Of a DNA stretch of 64,000 nt, positions 35,832 through 44,753 are shown one piece after another (positions within the stretch are counted from its first letter, which is position 1; every line of letters starts with the position of its first letter). The translations under genes were made by a program, and so were the position numbers. Origin of the DNA: Pseudonocardia parietis (GTDB lineage Bacteria; Actinomycetota; Actinomycetes; Mycobacteriales; Pseudonocardiaceae); assembly GCF_017876315.1 (NCBI RefSeq), contig NZ_JAGINU010000001.1, positions 2,170,001-2,234,000 on the forward strand, given 5' to 3'. Below the pieces are notes generated by a model, which was not told the DNA's origin, did not search any database, and was given only the letters and a program-made list of their open reading frames with translations.

Positions 35832-37301
35832 TCATGATCGCGATGCTCGCGCACTCACGCCGCTGCGGGCGGCGGCGAGCTCCGAGCGGCGTACCTTCCC
35901 GGCGTCGTCGCGCAGCGGGTGGTCCACCAGCTCGTAGCTGCGGGGGTTCTTGTACGGGCTGAGCAGGCGCGCGCAGTGCTCACGCAGCTCGTCGGCCAGT
36001 CCCGAACCGGGTCCCTGCACCGGCTGGACGATCGCGTGCACGATCCGGCCGTAGTCGTCGTCCGGCAGCCCGACGACGACGGCGTCGCGCACCTGCGGGT
36101 GCGCGGTCAGCGCGGCCTCGACCTCGGCCGGGTACACGTTGGCGCCACCGACGAGGATCATGTCGGAGCGCCGGTCGGCGAGGTGGAGCCAGCCGTCGGC
36201 GTCGAAGTGCCCCATGTCGCCGAGCGACTCCCAGCCGTCCTGTTCCTTCGGGACGGCGCCCAGGTAGTGGTACGCGGGCGCCCCGCCGGAGCGCATCCAG
36301 ATCTCACCGGTCTCGCCGGGGCCGAGCTCGCGGCCGTCGTCGTCGCAGATCTTGATCTCGCCGCGGACGACCCGTCCGACCGAGCCCGGGTGCGCCAGCC
36401 AGTCGCGGCCGTCGATCGCGGTGCCGGCCTGTGACTCGGTGCCGGAGTACAGCTCGAGCACGGTGCCCGGCCCGACGCGTTCCAGCCAGCCGCGCTTGAC
36501 GTCCGGTGGGCAGGGAGCACCGACGTGCAGCACCGTGCGCAGGCTCCCCAGCGTGGCGGAGGACCAGTGCTCGGGCGGGAGCCGCAGCATCCGGCCCATC
36601 ATCGTCGGGACGACGTAGAGCCAGCTCACGCCGTGCTCGCCGACGAGCTCCAGGGTGCGGGCGGCGTCGAAGCGCTGCATGAGCACCACGTGGTGCCCCT
36701 GCAGCAACGCCATGAGCGAGAACATGTACGGCGCGTTGTGGTGCAGCGGCGCGGTGCAGAGCATGACGCCGTCGCGCTCGATCCGCAGGCCGTCCACCCG
36801 GCCCAGCGCCTGCTCCACGCACGCGGCCTGACCGGCGACGATCACCTTGGGCCGCCCGGTGCTGCCGCCCGAGGTGGGCGCCTTCCAGGACGGTCCGACC
36901 ACGTCCGGCAGCGGGTCGTCGTCGTACCCGGAGGCGTCCGGCGTCTCGGTGATCACGAGCGCGGGCGCGGCGACCGACAGCACCGCGTCGCGCTCGGCGG
37001 GTGGCAGCTTCGCCGACAACGGTTGCGGGACCGCGCCGAGCTTCCACGCGGCGACCGAGCACTCCAGGTGCGTGACGGTGTTCGGCAGCGCGATCGACAC
37101 CAGGTCGCCCCGGACGACCCCGCGGGCGGCGAGGTACCGGGCCAGCCGGTTGGTGCGGGCGTCGAACTCGGCCCGGGTCAGCACGGTGTCGCCGTCGGAG
37201 GCGATCGGCCGGTCCGGGGCCGCGGCGACCAGCTCGCGCAGCCGGACGGGCAGCGGGGTCGAGCCGGCGGCGACGGCCGGCTCCGGGAAGCGGACGGTCA
37301 C
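35832..37301 (-). CDS. AMP-dependent acyl-CoA synthetase/ligase
   Basis: 489 residues. ATP/AMP motifs: TSGGSTGRPKV (A3), ELYSGTESQ, GDMGHFDADGWLHLADRRSDMILVGG (A7-A8) and PAEVEAAL, with a C-terminal Lys in DDAGKVRRSEL. It activates a carboxylic acid as its acyl-AMP and then CoA thioester; the substrate cannot be told. Start GTG 37301 follows GGAGGA by 6 nt. An in-frame extension upstream runs into the 66-bp palindrome and is rejected. Its stop overlaps a 14-codon minus-strand frame (MTAAEGIERALVRG, 35801-35845) that may be the tail of a lost operon partner. Confidence 0.9.
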   Translation of the reverse strand: MTVRFPEPAVAAGSTPLPVRLRELVAAAPDRPIASDGDTVLTRAEFDARTNRLARYLAARGVVRGDLVSIALPNTVTHLECSVAAWKLGAVPQPLSAKLPPAERDAVLSVAAPALVITETPDASGYDDDPLPDVVGPSWKAPTSGGSTGRPKVIVAGQAACVEQALGRVDGLRIERDGVMLCTAPLHHNAPYMFSLMALLQGHHVVLMQRFDAARTLELVGEHGVSWLYVVPTMMGRMLRLPPEHWSSATLGSLRTVLHVGAPCPPDVKRGWLERVGPGTVLELYSGTESQAGTAIDGRDWLAHPGSVGRVVRGEIKICDDDGRELGPGETGEIWMRSGGAPAYHYLGAVPKEQDGWESLGDMGHFDADGWLHLADRRSDMILVGGANVYPAEVEAALTAHPQVRDAVVVGLPDDDYGRIVHAIVQPVQGPGSGLADELREHCARLLSPYKNPRSYELVDHPLRDDAGKVRRSELAAARSGVSARASRS

Positions 37302-37341
37302 GAGGTCCTCCCGACCGGGGGTGGTGGCGTCCGACCGGTCA

Positions 37342-37407
37342 CTGATCATCTTTCGAGTGCCGATCGATGCCACGGACGGCACCGATCGGCACTGACAAGT
37401 CGATCAC
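37342..37407. repeat. 66-bp palindrome, copy C
   Basis: The 30-bp arms 37342-37371 and 37378-37407 match at about 23 of 30 positions around the loop ACGGAC. The core GTGCCGATCGATGCC / GGCACCGATCGGCACTGA is nearly the same as in copy B, 19 kb away. It lies between two genes transcribed in the same direction (MerR stop and acyl-CoA synthetase start). Confidence 0.8.
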
Positions 37408-37456
37408 CGATGGTAACGGGCGCACGACCCGTTCGTCACCTGCCCGACGGCCCGGA

Positions 37457-38164
37457 TCACGGTCGAGCCGGCCGGCCCCCACCGATGTAGTCGATCATCG
37501 CCTGATCCGGGCCGCCCGCCGCCGCGACCTCGGCGGTGTTGTCCGCGCGCATCCGGTACAGCTGCTCACGCAGCTCCGGGTCCCCGCGGTGGAAGCTCTC
37601 CAGCAGCTCCGCCCACCGCGTGGCCAACGCCCGCACCCGCGGGTCGGCCGGGTCGGTGCCGGCGTCCATCTCGGCCCGCACGGCCGCGATCAGCTCCGGC
37701 CACGCGGCCGCCGTGGCCTCGCCCTCGGTGCGCCGCGCCTGCAGCTCGGCCACCTGCTCCGGCGTGAAGTACTGCGCGAAGGTGTCGTTCACCCTGCTCA
37801 CCTCGTCGATCATCCGTAACACGTCCGACGGGTCCGGGGCCGGTGCGGCTCGCAGCCGGTCGACGACGCCGGCGAGCGTGCCGCGCAGCGAGCGCAGCGC
37901 GGTCAGCCGGGCGTCCACCTGCTCCAGGTGCGCGGCGAGCACGACGTCGAAGGACCCGTTCGTGAGCAGGTCCCCGATCGCGTCCAACGGGAGCCCCAGC
38001 TCCCGCAGGGCCACCACCTGGTAGACGCGGCGGACGTCGCCGTCGTCGTAGACCCGGTGGTCGGCGGCCGTCCGTGCCGACGGCACGACCAGCCCCCGCT
38101 CCTCCCAGTGGTGCAGCGTGCGCACCGTCAGCCCGGTCGCCCGGGCCAGCTCGCCGACCTTCAC
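37457..38164 (-). CDS. MerR-family regulator with TipAS-like ligand domain
   Basis: 235 residues. A MerR helix-turn-helix lies at 1-70 (VKVGELARATGLTVRTLHHWEERGL, then HRVYDDGDVRRV), followed by a dimerisation helix, then a TipAS-like antibiotic-recognition domain (NDTFAQYFTPEQVAELQARR, WAELLESFHRGD). Such proteins bind drugs or peptides and activate their own gene. GTG 38164 follows AAGGGGG. The promoter upstream holds a palindrome like that of Streptomyces tipA. Confidence 0.88.
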   Translation of the reverse strand: MKVGELARATGLTVRTLHHWEERGLVVPSARTAADHRVYDDGDVRRVYQVVALRELGLPLDAIGDLLTNGSFDVVLAAHLEQVDARLTALRSLRGTLAGVVDRLRAAPAPDPSDVLRMIDEVSRVNDTFAQYFTPEQVAELQARRTEGEATAAAWPELIAAVRAEMDAGTDPADPRVRALATRWAELLESFHRGDPELREQLYRMRADNTAEVAAAGGPDQAMIDYIGGGRPARP

Positions 38165-38208
38165 CCGTCCCCCTTGTGTCGGGCCGCCGCGTCGCGACGA
38201 CATGATGG

Positions 38209-38239
38209 ACGGTGCCGCCTCACGTCGCGTGAGGAGCAA
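38209..38239 (-). promoter_or_regulatory. TipA-like promoter/operator with 19-bp spacer
   Basis: Read on the minus strand: -35 TTGCTC (38239-38234), a 19-bp spacer, then -10-like CACCGT (38214-38209). The spacer is filled by the palindrome CCTCACG-CGA-CGTGAGG (38218-38234). MerR proteins act on such long spacers, and the half-site matches the tipA operator from memory. It lies 45 nt before the regulator start, indicating autoregulation. Confidence 0.65.
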
Positions 38240-38586
38240 GCCCCGTTCTGCCGCGACACGCCGAGCGTGGCAACACGCCGGTCCCGGAACCACCCCACCG
38301 GGTGGCGTGTCGCTGCGTCGAGCACGAGGTGACCGTCACCGAGGGTCTCTCCTGCGGGGGCGGATGGGGACGCACCGTGTCAGGTGTCCTGGGAAACACG
38401 CCCGCACGGGGTTCACACCCCCTGTCCGGGGCTCGGGGTGAGCATGTCACCCGTCCGGGGCGGAGCCGTATCCCCGCCCGTGAGCGCCTGCCTACCGTCC
38501 GCTTGCGGCGATGCACAGGCGTCGCAGCAGTGGGCACGGATCCCGTGCCGCACGTCCGTCCCACCGGACACGATCGGGGAGAAGAC
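38240..38586. other. Divergent intergenic region before the secreted protein
   Basis: No gene seen. It contains GGCACGG-ATC-CCGTGCC (38533-38549), a short inverted repeat about 40 nt before the secreted-protein ATG, and a TACCGT hexamer near 38495. GGGGAG precedes the ATG. Other frames here are Arg/Pro-rich and not convincing. Confidence 0.35.
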
Positions 38587-38877
38587 ATGCGCAGGAAACT
38601 CGCGGTCACCGCCGCCGCCGTCGTCGCGACACTCGTCGCGTTCAGCCCGCTGGCGTCGGCTGCGCCGGTGCAGGACGACGACGGCGACGGCGACGAGTTC
38701 ATCCAGGATGTCGGCAACACCCGGGGCGACCAGTTCGGCCTGGTCAACCTGGACGACGTCAACGTCCTCAACAATGCCAACGTCTGCCCGGGCGTCAATG
38801 CGGCGCTGGGCAACGTGCTGGGGATCCTCGGTCAGGGTGCCGCCCAGAACAAGGGCAACCCGACCAGCTGCGAGTGA
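38587..38877 (+). CDS. Small secreted protein
   Basis: 96 residues. A signal peptide covers about 1-26 (basic start, Ala/Val core, ASA-A cleavage site). The mature part begins with an Asp-rich stretch (DDDGDGDE) and continues with NLDDVNVLNNANVCPGVNAALGNVLGILGQG; its two Cys could form a disulfide. The Asn/Val/Gly-rich repeats recall chaplin- or rodlin-like surface proteins, but the match is not close enough to name. GGGGAG lies 7 nt before ATG 38587. Confidence 0.7.
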   Translation: MRRKLAVTAAAVVATLVAFSPLASAAPVQDDDGDGDEFIQDVGNTRGDQFGLVNLDDVNVLNNANVCPGVNAALGNVLGILGQGAAQNKGNPTSCE

Positions 38878-38888
38878 CCCCCGGGCCG

Positions 38889-38924
38889 CCGCCCCGCATC
38901 CCGCCGCCACGGGGTGCGGGGCGG
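38889..38924. terminator. 14-bp-stem hairpin between convergent genes
   Basis: CCGCCCCGCATCCC (38889-38902) pairs with GGGGTGCGGGGCGG (38911-38924) with a single G-T pair and an 8-nt loop. It follows the secreted-protein gene and faces the flavin monooxygenase stop. Confidence 0.7.
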
Positions 38925-38931
38925 ACCCGGC

Positions 38932-40380
38932 CTAGTGGAAGACGTACTCCGACGGCTCGATCCGGTGGGTCCGTTCCTCGTAGTCGCGCATGTAGCCCGG
39001 CCAGTTGGTGACGATCCGGCCCGTGGAGTCGCGGTACCAGGAGTCGCAGCGGGTCCAGGCGGTGCCGGGGAACCGGGACTGCAGGTCCGCGTCGTAGGCC
39101 TGCTCGACGTCCTCGCGCACCTCGACCCCGCACGCCCCGCGGCGCTGTGCCTCCTGCAGCGCCTGCCGGACGTAGCGGACCTGGTGCTCCAGGTAGCGGA
39201 TGATCGAGCCCCCGGAGGTGTTGGTGTTCGGTCCGTAGAGGACGAACATCGACGGGAAGCCGGGCACGGTCATCCCCAGGTAGGCGTGCGCGCCGTCCGC
39301 CCAGGCGTCCTGCATGGACAGTCCACCCGGGCCGGTGATCTCCATCGGGAACATGAAGTCGGTGGCCGCGAACCCGGTGCCCCAGATGATCGTGTCGACC
39401 TCGTGGGTCCGTCCGTCGGCGGTGCGGAGACCGTCCGGGACGATCTCGGTGACCCGTTCGGTCTCGACCGAGACGTTGTCGCGTCGCAGCGCGGGCAGCC
39501 AGTGTGAGCTGAACAGGATCCGCTTGCAGCCGAACGTGTAGTCCGGCCACACCGCGCGCCGCAGCTCCGGGTCGCGCAGCTGCATGCGCATGAACAGCGT
39601 CGAGTACAGCCGTCCGATCCGGCCCCAGGTGGAGGGGTGGCGGATCATCAGCGTCAGCGACTCGCAGTACTCGGTGATGAACCGCCGCCGCCCCCGCTGC
39701 AGGCCGGGGACGTGCGCGATCGCCGCCCGCCACCAGCGCGGGAACGTGCGGTTGCGGCGGGGGAGAAACCAGTTCCCGGAGCGCTGGAACACGGTCATGT
39801 GCCCGACCTCGGGCGCGATCGCGGGCACGAACTGCACGGCGCTCGCACCGGTCCCGACGACGGCGACCCGGCGGCCCCGCAGGTCGTGCTCGTGATCCCA
39901 GCGGGCCGAGTGGAAGCTGTGTCCGGCGAAGGTGTCCGTGCCGGGGATGTCGGGGACGACGGGCCGGTTGAGCTGCCCGGTGGCGACGACCAGGACGTCG
40001 GCGGTCCAGGTCCGCCCGTCCTCGGCGGTGACCGTCCACGGGCCGTCCGCCCGTGGACGGTCGGCGGAGACGATCCGGGCGTCGGTCTCCACCAGGTCGG
40101 CGACGCCGAACTCCTTCGCCACGTCGTGCAGGTAGGAGAGGATCTCCGGCTGCGGGGAGCACAGCCGGGTCCAGTCCGTGCGCTGGGCGAACGAGTACGA
40201 GTACAGGTGGCTCGGCACGTCGCAGGCGGCACCCGGGTAGGTGTTGTTCAGCCAGGTGCCGCCGATGTCCGGGCCCGCGTCCACGATCGTCACGTCGCGG
40301 ATGCCGTGCGCGCGGAACTCGATCGCGGCGGCGATACCGCCGAACCCGGCACCGACGACGAGAACGCTCGGTGCGTGCAT
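38932..40380 (-). CDS. Flavin-containing monooxygenase, Baeyer-Villiger type
   Basis: 482 residues. FAD site VVGAGFGGIAAAIEFR at the N-terminus, GGTWLNNTYPGAACDVPSHLY, canonical fingerprint FAGHSFHSARWDH, NADPH site VVGTGASAVQFVPAI, and WGTGFAATDF near the C-terminus. It oxidises a ketone or other soft nucleophile using NADPH and O2. Unlike the enzyme at 29163 it keeps the fingerprint His and Trp. GGGAGG precedes ATG 40380. It stands alone, with no esterase beside it. Confidence 0.9.
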   Translation of the reverse strand: MHAPSVLVVGAGFGGIAAAIEFRAHGIRDVTIVDAGPDIGGTWLNNTYPGAACDVPSHLYSYSFAQRTDWTRLCSPQPEILSYLHDVAKEFGVADLVETDARIVSADRPRADGPWTVTAEDGRTWTADVLVVATGQLNRPVVPDIPGTDTFAGHSFHSARWDHEHDLRGRRVAVVGTGASAVQFVPAIAPEVGHMTVFQRSGNWFLPRRNRTFPRWWRAAIAHVPGLQRGRRRFITEYCESLTLMIRHPSTWGRIGRLYSTLFMRMQLRDPELRRAVWPDYTFGCKRILFSSHWLPALRRDNVSVETERVTEIVPDGLRTADGRTHEVDTIIWGTGFAATDFMFPMEITGPGGLSMQDAWADGAHAYLGMTVPGFPSMFVLYGPNTNTSGGSIIRYLEHQVRYVRQALQEAQRRGACGVEVREDVEQAYDADLQSRFPGTAWTRCDSWYRDSTGRIVTNWPGYMRDYEERTHRIEPSEYVFH

Positions 40381-40563
40381 GGGACCTCCCTGTCACCCGT
40401 GGCAGGGGTCACCGTAGCGATCATCGTCGGGGCCGTGGGTGCCGCGTCCGGCCCGGGCGGGCCCGGCCGGGCGCGGGGAGAGCTGCGCGGACGCCGGTTC
40501 TGGAGCAGGGTGGGAGATGAGGGGCCGGCGACGTCGGGCCGGCCGCGGGAACGGAGGGCAACG

Positions 40564-41427
40564 ATGGGTGCGGTCGTCGTCGGGGTGGACGGATCGGATG
40601 TGGCTCTCGACGCGGTTCGCTGGGCCGCGCGGGAGGCCGCCGACCGGCACGCCGAGCTGACGCTGGTGTACGCGTTCGACGTCGCCGGGCTGTACGCGGA
40701 CGGAGCCGTCGCGCCGCTGCTCGACGACGTCGAGGAGCAGCTGCGGGTCGAGGGCGACGAGGTCCTGGTCGCGGCCCGGGCCGCCGCGGCGGAGGCCGCA
40801 CCGGGCGTCGCGTCGCAGGTACGGACCGACCGGGGCGCGCCGTCGATGGTGCTGATCGAGGAGTCGCGGAAGGCGTCGTTGCTGGTGCTGGGCTCGGCGG
40901 GCCGCGGCGCGCTCGGCACCGCGCTCGGATCGGTGACGCTCGCCGTCGCCGCCCACGCCGAGAGCCCGGTCGTCGTGGTCCGCGGGACCGTCCACGACGG
41001 ACCGGTACTGGTCGGTGTGGACGGTGGGCCGCTGTCCGACGGTGCGCTGGCGCACGCGTTCGCCGTCGCCTCCGCGCACGGGGCGGGGCTCACCGCCTTC
41101 TACGCATGGCACGACGGGAGATCCCCGGCGCTGCGGGCGGCCGGGGCGTTCGACCGACTGCGCGACGCCGAGGAGCGGGCGCTGGCCGAGCGGCTGGCCG
41201 GCTGGTCCGGCCGCTACCCCGACGTCGCCGTCGAGCGGGTCATCGAACGGTCCGAGCCGGGACGTGCACTGGTCGAGCACAGCGAACGGTCGCGGCTGGT
41301 CGTCGTCGCAACTCGGGGCCGGGGCGGGTTCACCGGGCTGCTGCTCGGCTCGACGGGCCTGTCGCTGATCCAGCGCGCCGGCTGCCCGGTGATGCTGGTC
41401 GGCCCTCGGGCGCACACTGCACCCTGA
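40564..41427 (+). CDS. Universal stress protein, two tandem UspA domains
   Basis: 287 residues. Domain 1 (1-140) begins VVVGVDGSDVALDAVRWAA and ends with the ATP-binding loop GSAGRGALGTALGSVT. Domain 2 (145-287) begins VLVGVDGGPLSDGAL and ends with ATRGRGGFTGLLLGSTG. Both domains keep the G-x2-G-x9-G-S nucleotide motif. ATG 40564 has only a weak upstream GGAGGG. Tandem Usps in actinobacteria are linked to hypoxia and stress; that role is by analogy. Confidence 0.9.
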   Translation: MGAVVVGVDGSDVALDAVRWAAREAADRHAELTLVYAFDVAGLYADGAVAPLLDDVEEQLRVEGDEVLVAARAAAAEAAPGVASQVRTDRGAPSMVLIEESRKASLLVLGSAGRGALGTALGSVTLAVAAHAESPVVVVRGTVHDGPVLVGVDGGPLSDGALAHAFAVASAHGAGLTAFYAWHDGRSPALRAAGAFDRLRDAEERALAERLAGWSGRYPDVAVERVIERSEPGRALVEHSERSRLVVVATRGRGGFTGLLLGSTGLSLIQRAGCPVMLVGPRAHTAP

Positions 41428-41441
41428 TCCGCCCGAGGGCC
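41401..41441. terminator. 12-bp-stem hairpin between usp and peroxiredoxin genes
   Basis: GGCCCTCGGGCG (41401-41412) pairs perfectly with CGCCCGAGGGCC (41430-41441) around a 17-nt loop. The left arm is inside the end of the stress-protein gene; the genes converge. Confidence 0.6.
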
Positions 41442-41446
41442 GAGGT

Positions 41447-42106
41447 TCAGCGCGGCGCCGGCACGATCCGGATGTAGGGGCGCGGGGCCTCCCAGCCGTC
41501 CGGGTAGATCTCGCGGGCCTGCTCGTCGGAGACCGAGCCCGCGATGATCACGTCCTCGCCCTGCTGCCAGTTGACCGGCGTGGCGACCTTGTGCCGTGCG
41601 GTCAGCTGCAACGAGTCGATCACGCGCAGGACCTCGTCGAAGTTGCGCCCGGTCGTCATCGGGTAGACGAGCACCAGCTTGATCTTCTTGTCCGGACCGA
41701 TGACGAAGACGTTGCGCACGGTCTGGTTGTCGGCGGGCGTGCGCGAGAGCGGGTCACCGCCGGTGTCGGCCGGCAGCATCCCGTACAGCTTCGACACCGC
41801 GAAGTCGGAGTCGGCGATCACCGGGTAGTTCGGCGCGTAGCCCTGTGTCTCGGCGATGTCGGAGGCCCACTTGGCGTGCCGGTCGGCCGGGTCGACCGAC
41901 AAGCCGATGATCTTCACGTCGCGCCGGTCGAACTCGGGCTTGATCTTGGCCATGTATCCGAGCTCCGTGGTGCACACCGGGGTGAAGTCCTTCGGGTGCG
42001 AGAACAGCACGGCCCACGAGCCGCCCATCCAGTCGTGGAAGCCGAGCGGCCCCTCTGTCGTGTCTGCCTGGAAGTCGGGGGCCAGATCGTTGATCGTGAG
42101 TGGCAC
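41447..42106 (-). CDS. 1-Cys peroxiredoxin (Prx6 type)
   Basis: Reduces hydroperoxides. 219 residues: peroxidatic Cys45 in HPKDFTPVCTTELG, then GLSVDPADRHAKW, and a C-terminal domain NQTVRNVFVIGPDKKIKL with ATPVNWQQGEDVII, characteristic of the Prx6 group. No resolving Cys is seen. GTG 42106 follows GGAAGGAA; ATG 42124 would add six residues but lacks a ribosome-binding site. GGTGTTACACC at 42191-42201, upstream, may be part of its promoter. Confidence 0.92.
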   Translation of the reverse strand: MPLTINDLAPDFQADTTEGPLGFHDWMGGSWAVLFSHPKDFTPVCTTELGYMAKIKPEFDRRDVKIIGLSVDPADRHAKWASDIAETQGYAPNYPVIADSDFAVSKLYGMLPADTGGDPLSRTPADNQTVRNVFVIGPDKKIKLVLVYPMTTGRNFDEVLRVIDSLQLTARHKVATPVNWQQGEDVIIAGSVSDEQAREIYPDGWEAPRPYIRIVPAPR

Positions 42107-42215
42107 GGGTGGTTCCTTCCCCATCGCGGGACGGCGAGCCGGCGGGTCGCCTGGCGGCACACCCCGACCTCGTCACACCGGTGAGCAGGTGTTACACCGG
42201 GACCGCCCCGGCGGC

Positions 42216-43181
42216 TCACCCCACGAGCAGCTCGGCCGAACGCAGCCGCCCCTCGAGCGTCGGGGACTGGTGGGCGACGATCAGCTCGTCGGCGTCGGAC
42301 TGCTTGGCGAACCGTTCCAGGTACTCCTGCGCCTCGGCGGCGGTCCCGACCGCGGAGTACTTGACCATCTGGCTGATCTGGGCGCCCTGCGGGGAGTCGA
42401 GGATCATGTCGGCCTCCGCGTCGGTGAAGCTGCGGCCCTTCGCGAACAACCGCAGCCGGGCTCGCTTGACGATCTGGAAGTCCTCCTGGGCCTGCTCGGT
42501 CCGGTCGGCCGCGATCACGTTGAGACCCGCGATGACATGGGGCTGCGCCAGCTGCTCGGACGGCCGGAACTCACGCCGGTAGAGGGCGACGGCCTCCTCG
42601 AGCGCGTCCGGGGCGAAGTGCGAGGCGAACGAGTACGGCAGCCCGAGAACCGCGGCGAGCTTCGCGCCGAACAACGAGGACCCGAGGATGTAGAGCGGCA
42701 CGCCGGTGCCCTTGCCGGGGATGGCGTCGACGCCGTCGATCAGACTCTGGTCGCTCAGGTACCCCTGCAGCTCCTGCACGTCCTGCGGGAAGGAGTCGGA
42801 GCTGCGCGGGTCGCGCCGCAGTGCGCGGAACGTGTTCTGGTCGGTGCCCGGCGCCCGGCCGAGCCCGAGGTCGATGCGCCCCGGGTGCAGCTCCGCCAGG
42901 GTGCCGAACTGCTCGGCGATGGTCAGCGGCGCGTGGTTGGGCAGCATCACCCCGCCCGAGCCCAGCCGGATCGTGGAGGTGTGTGCGGCGACGTGCGCGA
43001 TCAGCACGCTGGTCGCCGACGAGGCGATGGCGGACATGTTGTGGTGCTCGGCGTACCAGACCCGGCGGTACCCCAGCTCCTCGGCGCGGCGGGCGAGCGC
43101 GACGCTGTTCTGGAGGCTCTCGGCCACGGTCTCGCCCTTGCCCACCGTCGCGAGATCAAGGATGGACAGAGGCAACTGCAT
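42216..43181 (-). CDS. LLM-class flavin-dependent oxidoreductase
   Basis: 321 residues of the luciferase-like group 1 fold: [21 protein letters not shown] at the N-terminus, [43 protein letters not shown] and [14 protein letters not shown]. It uses reduced FMN; its substrate is unknown. ATG 43181 follows GAAAGG. Same direction as the peroxiredoxin gene 109 nt downstream, so both may respond to oxidative stress, which is inference. Confidence 0.9.
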   Translation of the reverse strand: MQLPLSILDLATVGKGETVAESLQNSVALARRAEELGYRRVWYAEHHNMSAIASSATSVLIAHVAAHTSTIRLGSGGVMLPNHAPLTIAEQFGTLAELHPGRIDLGLGRAPGTDQNTFRALRRDPRSSDSFPQDVQELQGYLSDQSLIDGVDAIPGKGTGVPLYILGSSLFGAKLAAVLGLPYSFASHFAPDALEEAVALYRREFRPSEQLAQPHVIAGLNVIAADRTEQAQEDFQIVKRARLRLFAKGRSFTDAEADMILDSPQGAQISQMVKYSAVGTAAEAQEYLERFAKQSDADELIVAHQSPTLEGRLRSAELLVG

Positions 43182-43235
43182 CGGTACGCCTTTCACTACG
43201 GCGCTGCTCCACGCGTGCGAACAGCTCCACATATC

Positions 43236-43252
43236 GGTCACCAGTGGTAACC
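43236..43252. promoter_or_regulatory. 17-bp palindrome upstream of the LLM oxidoreductase
   Basis: GGTCACCAGTGGTAACC is an inverted repeat with one mismatch pair, 55 nt before the gene start, in the least GC-rich part of this spacer. Probably an operator. Confidence 0.4.
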
Positions 43253-43307
43253 ACTCAGAGCTACCGCACTATTCCGGGCGGACGCCGTGATGCGGCCGAC
43301 CGGGAGG

Positions 43308-44387
43308 TCACGGCCGGTGTACGTCGACGGTGCCCGGCGCCCCGCCGGCGAGGAAGGTGCGCAGCCGCTCGGCCTCGGCGACGACGTCCTCGGTCTCGGC
43401 GGTGGTCAACGCGCGCAACGGATGCACGGTCAGACCATCGGCGGACGCGGTCCACGTCGCGGCGACCCGGCCGTCGACCAGCACGAACCGGGCACCGGTG
43501 ACGCTGAGCCCGCGGTGGGCGTCGTCGACGATCCGGCTGCGGTCGTCGAACCCGAGGACGACGTTGTCGAACGCGGGCAGGAAGCGCGGCGGCGCCGGCG
43601 TGTCCGGGTCGGGAAGCGGGGCGTCCGGCAGGTCGAGCAGCTCGCGGCCGCGCTCGTCGCGGAACGTCCGCAGCCGCGGCCTCAACCGGGTGATGACGGC
43701 GGGTAGCCCGGTCAGGCCGCACCAGGCGCGCAGGTCGGCGCTCGCCGCCGGGCCGAACGCGGCCAGGTAGCGGAGCACCAGGTCGTCCGCGGCGGTGGGG
43801 TCCGGCTCGGGTTCGCGGCCCAGCCAGGCCTCCACGGTGGTCAGCCTGGCCGGCCCGGTCCCGTCCCAGGTGCCGCGCGGCGGAACCTGGACCAGGGGGA
43901 GCACCGAGACGGCCGCATCGGCGAGTGCCGCGTGGCCCGCCTCGGGGAACCGGTCCGCGACCAGCCGGGCGGCCTCCCCACCGGTGCGCGGGGTCTCGGC
44001 GAAACACGGCCGCACCGCCTCGGCGAGCGCATCCGGGGCCACCCCGTCCAGCTCGGCCCGCCGGGCACCCCAAGTCCGCTGGGTGATCATCGGCTGGTGC
44101 AGCGCCCGGTGGGCCAGGCAGTCGTCTGCGGTGACCAGGTGCACGGTCCGGCGCATCAGCAGGGTGCGCACCAGCGTCCGGCCGGTGAGCGCCGCCGAGG
44201 CCGGGCGCGGGTCGAACTCGGCGATGCGCGACCACAGGCCGGTGTACGGCTCGCGGGGTTCCTGGGCCTGCAACCCGCCGAGGTGTCCCACGAGGTCGAC
44301 GGCGTCGGTGCCGGCCGGGCACCGCTCGAGCAGGTGCTGGCGGGCGAGCGTCGCGCGGTTCAGGGCGCGCCGGTCCAGGACGGTCAC
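43308..44387 (-). CDS. Winged-helix DNA-binding domain protein (HTH_42 type)
   Basis: 359 residues. N-terminal LDRRALNRATLARQHLLER, then GGLQAQEPREPYTGLW, RTLLMRRTVHLVTADD, LRAWCGLTGLPAVITRLRP and PAFDNVVLGFDDRSRIV are the conserved blocks of this family, some members of which act as AlkX-type glycosylases that repair DNA crosslinks. Start GTG 44387 overlaps the stop of the DUF4180 gene (GTGA), so the two are coupled. Confidence 0.85.
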   Translation of the reverse strand: MTVLDRRALNRATLARQHLLERCPAGTDAVDLVGHLGGLQAQEPREPYTGLWSRIAEFDPRPASAALTGRTLVRTLLMRRTVHLVTADDCLAHRALHQPMITQRTWGARRAELDGVAPDALAEAVRPCFAETPRTGGEAARLVADRFPEAGHAALADAAVSVLPLVQVPPRGTWDGTGPARLTTVEAWLGREPEPDPTAADDLVLRYLAAFGPAASADLRAWCGLTGLPAVITRLRPRLRTFRDERGRELLDLPDAPLPDPDTPAPPRFLPAFDNVVLGFDDRSRIVDDAHRGLSVTGARFVLVDGRVAATWTASADGLTVHPLRALTTAETEDVVAEAERLRTFLAGGAPGTVDVHRP

Positions 44388-44710
44388 GCGTCGAGCTCGG
44401 CCACGTCGGCGACGAACCGCAGTCCGCGTCCCTGGTTGGACTCGCGTACCCAGTCGGCGACCGGGCCGGGCTCGGCGGTCCAGCGGGACACGTCCCCGAC
44501 GACGGCGAGCCGGACGCCGTACTGCGCGAACTTCTGGGTCACGGCGTCGGCCAGTCCGCTGCGGAGCCGGAAGAACTCCGGGTCCAGCCGCTCCACCGGG
44601 ATCGCCACGAGCTCGGCCTCCTGGGAGAACGCGTCGCCGAGTACGTCGATCGCGTCGGCCTCCCGGGCGATCACGGGGCCGTCGACGGGCAGGGTCAGGA
44701 CACGGGGCAT
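44384..44710 (-). CDS. DUF4180 family protein
   Basis: 108 residues: DVLGDAFSQEAELVAIPVERL, PEFFRLRSGLADAVTQKFAQYG and RFVADVAELDA match the DUF4180 layout of alternating strand and helix. Function unknown. There is no ribosome-binding site before ATG 44710. Overlapping stop/start with the winged-helix gene indicates one operon. Confidence 0.75.
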   Translation of the reverse strand: MPRVLTLPVDGPVIAREADAIDVLGDAFSQEAELVAIPVERLDPEFFRLRSGLADAVTQKFAQYGVRLAVVGDVSRWTAEPGPVADWVRESNQGRGLRFVADVAELDA

Positions 44711-44753
44711 ACCGGTGAGCAGAGCAGGTCCGGACGGCACGGGGCAACGGAGT

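Noticed and set aside
37302..37382. N-terminal extension of the acyl-CoA synthetase to 37382
   Set aside because: It would translate half of a 66-bp palindrome. GTG 37301 has a good ribosome-binding site and gives the normal family start.
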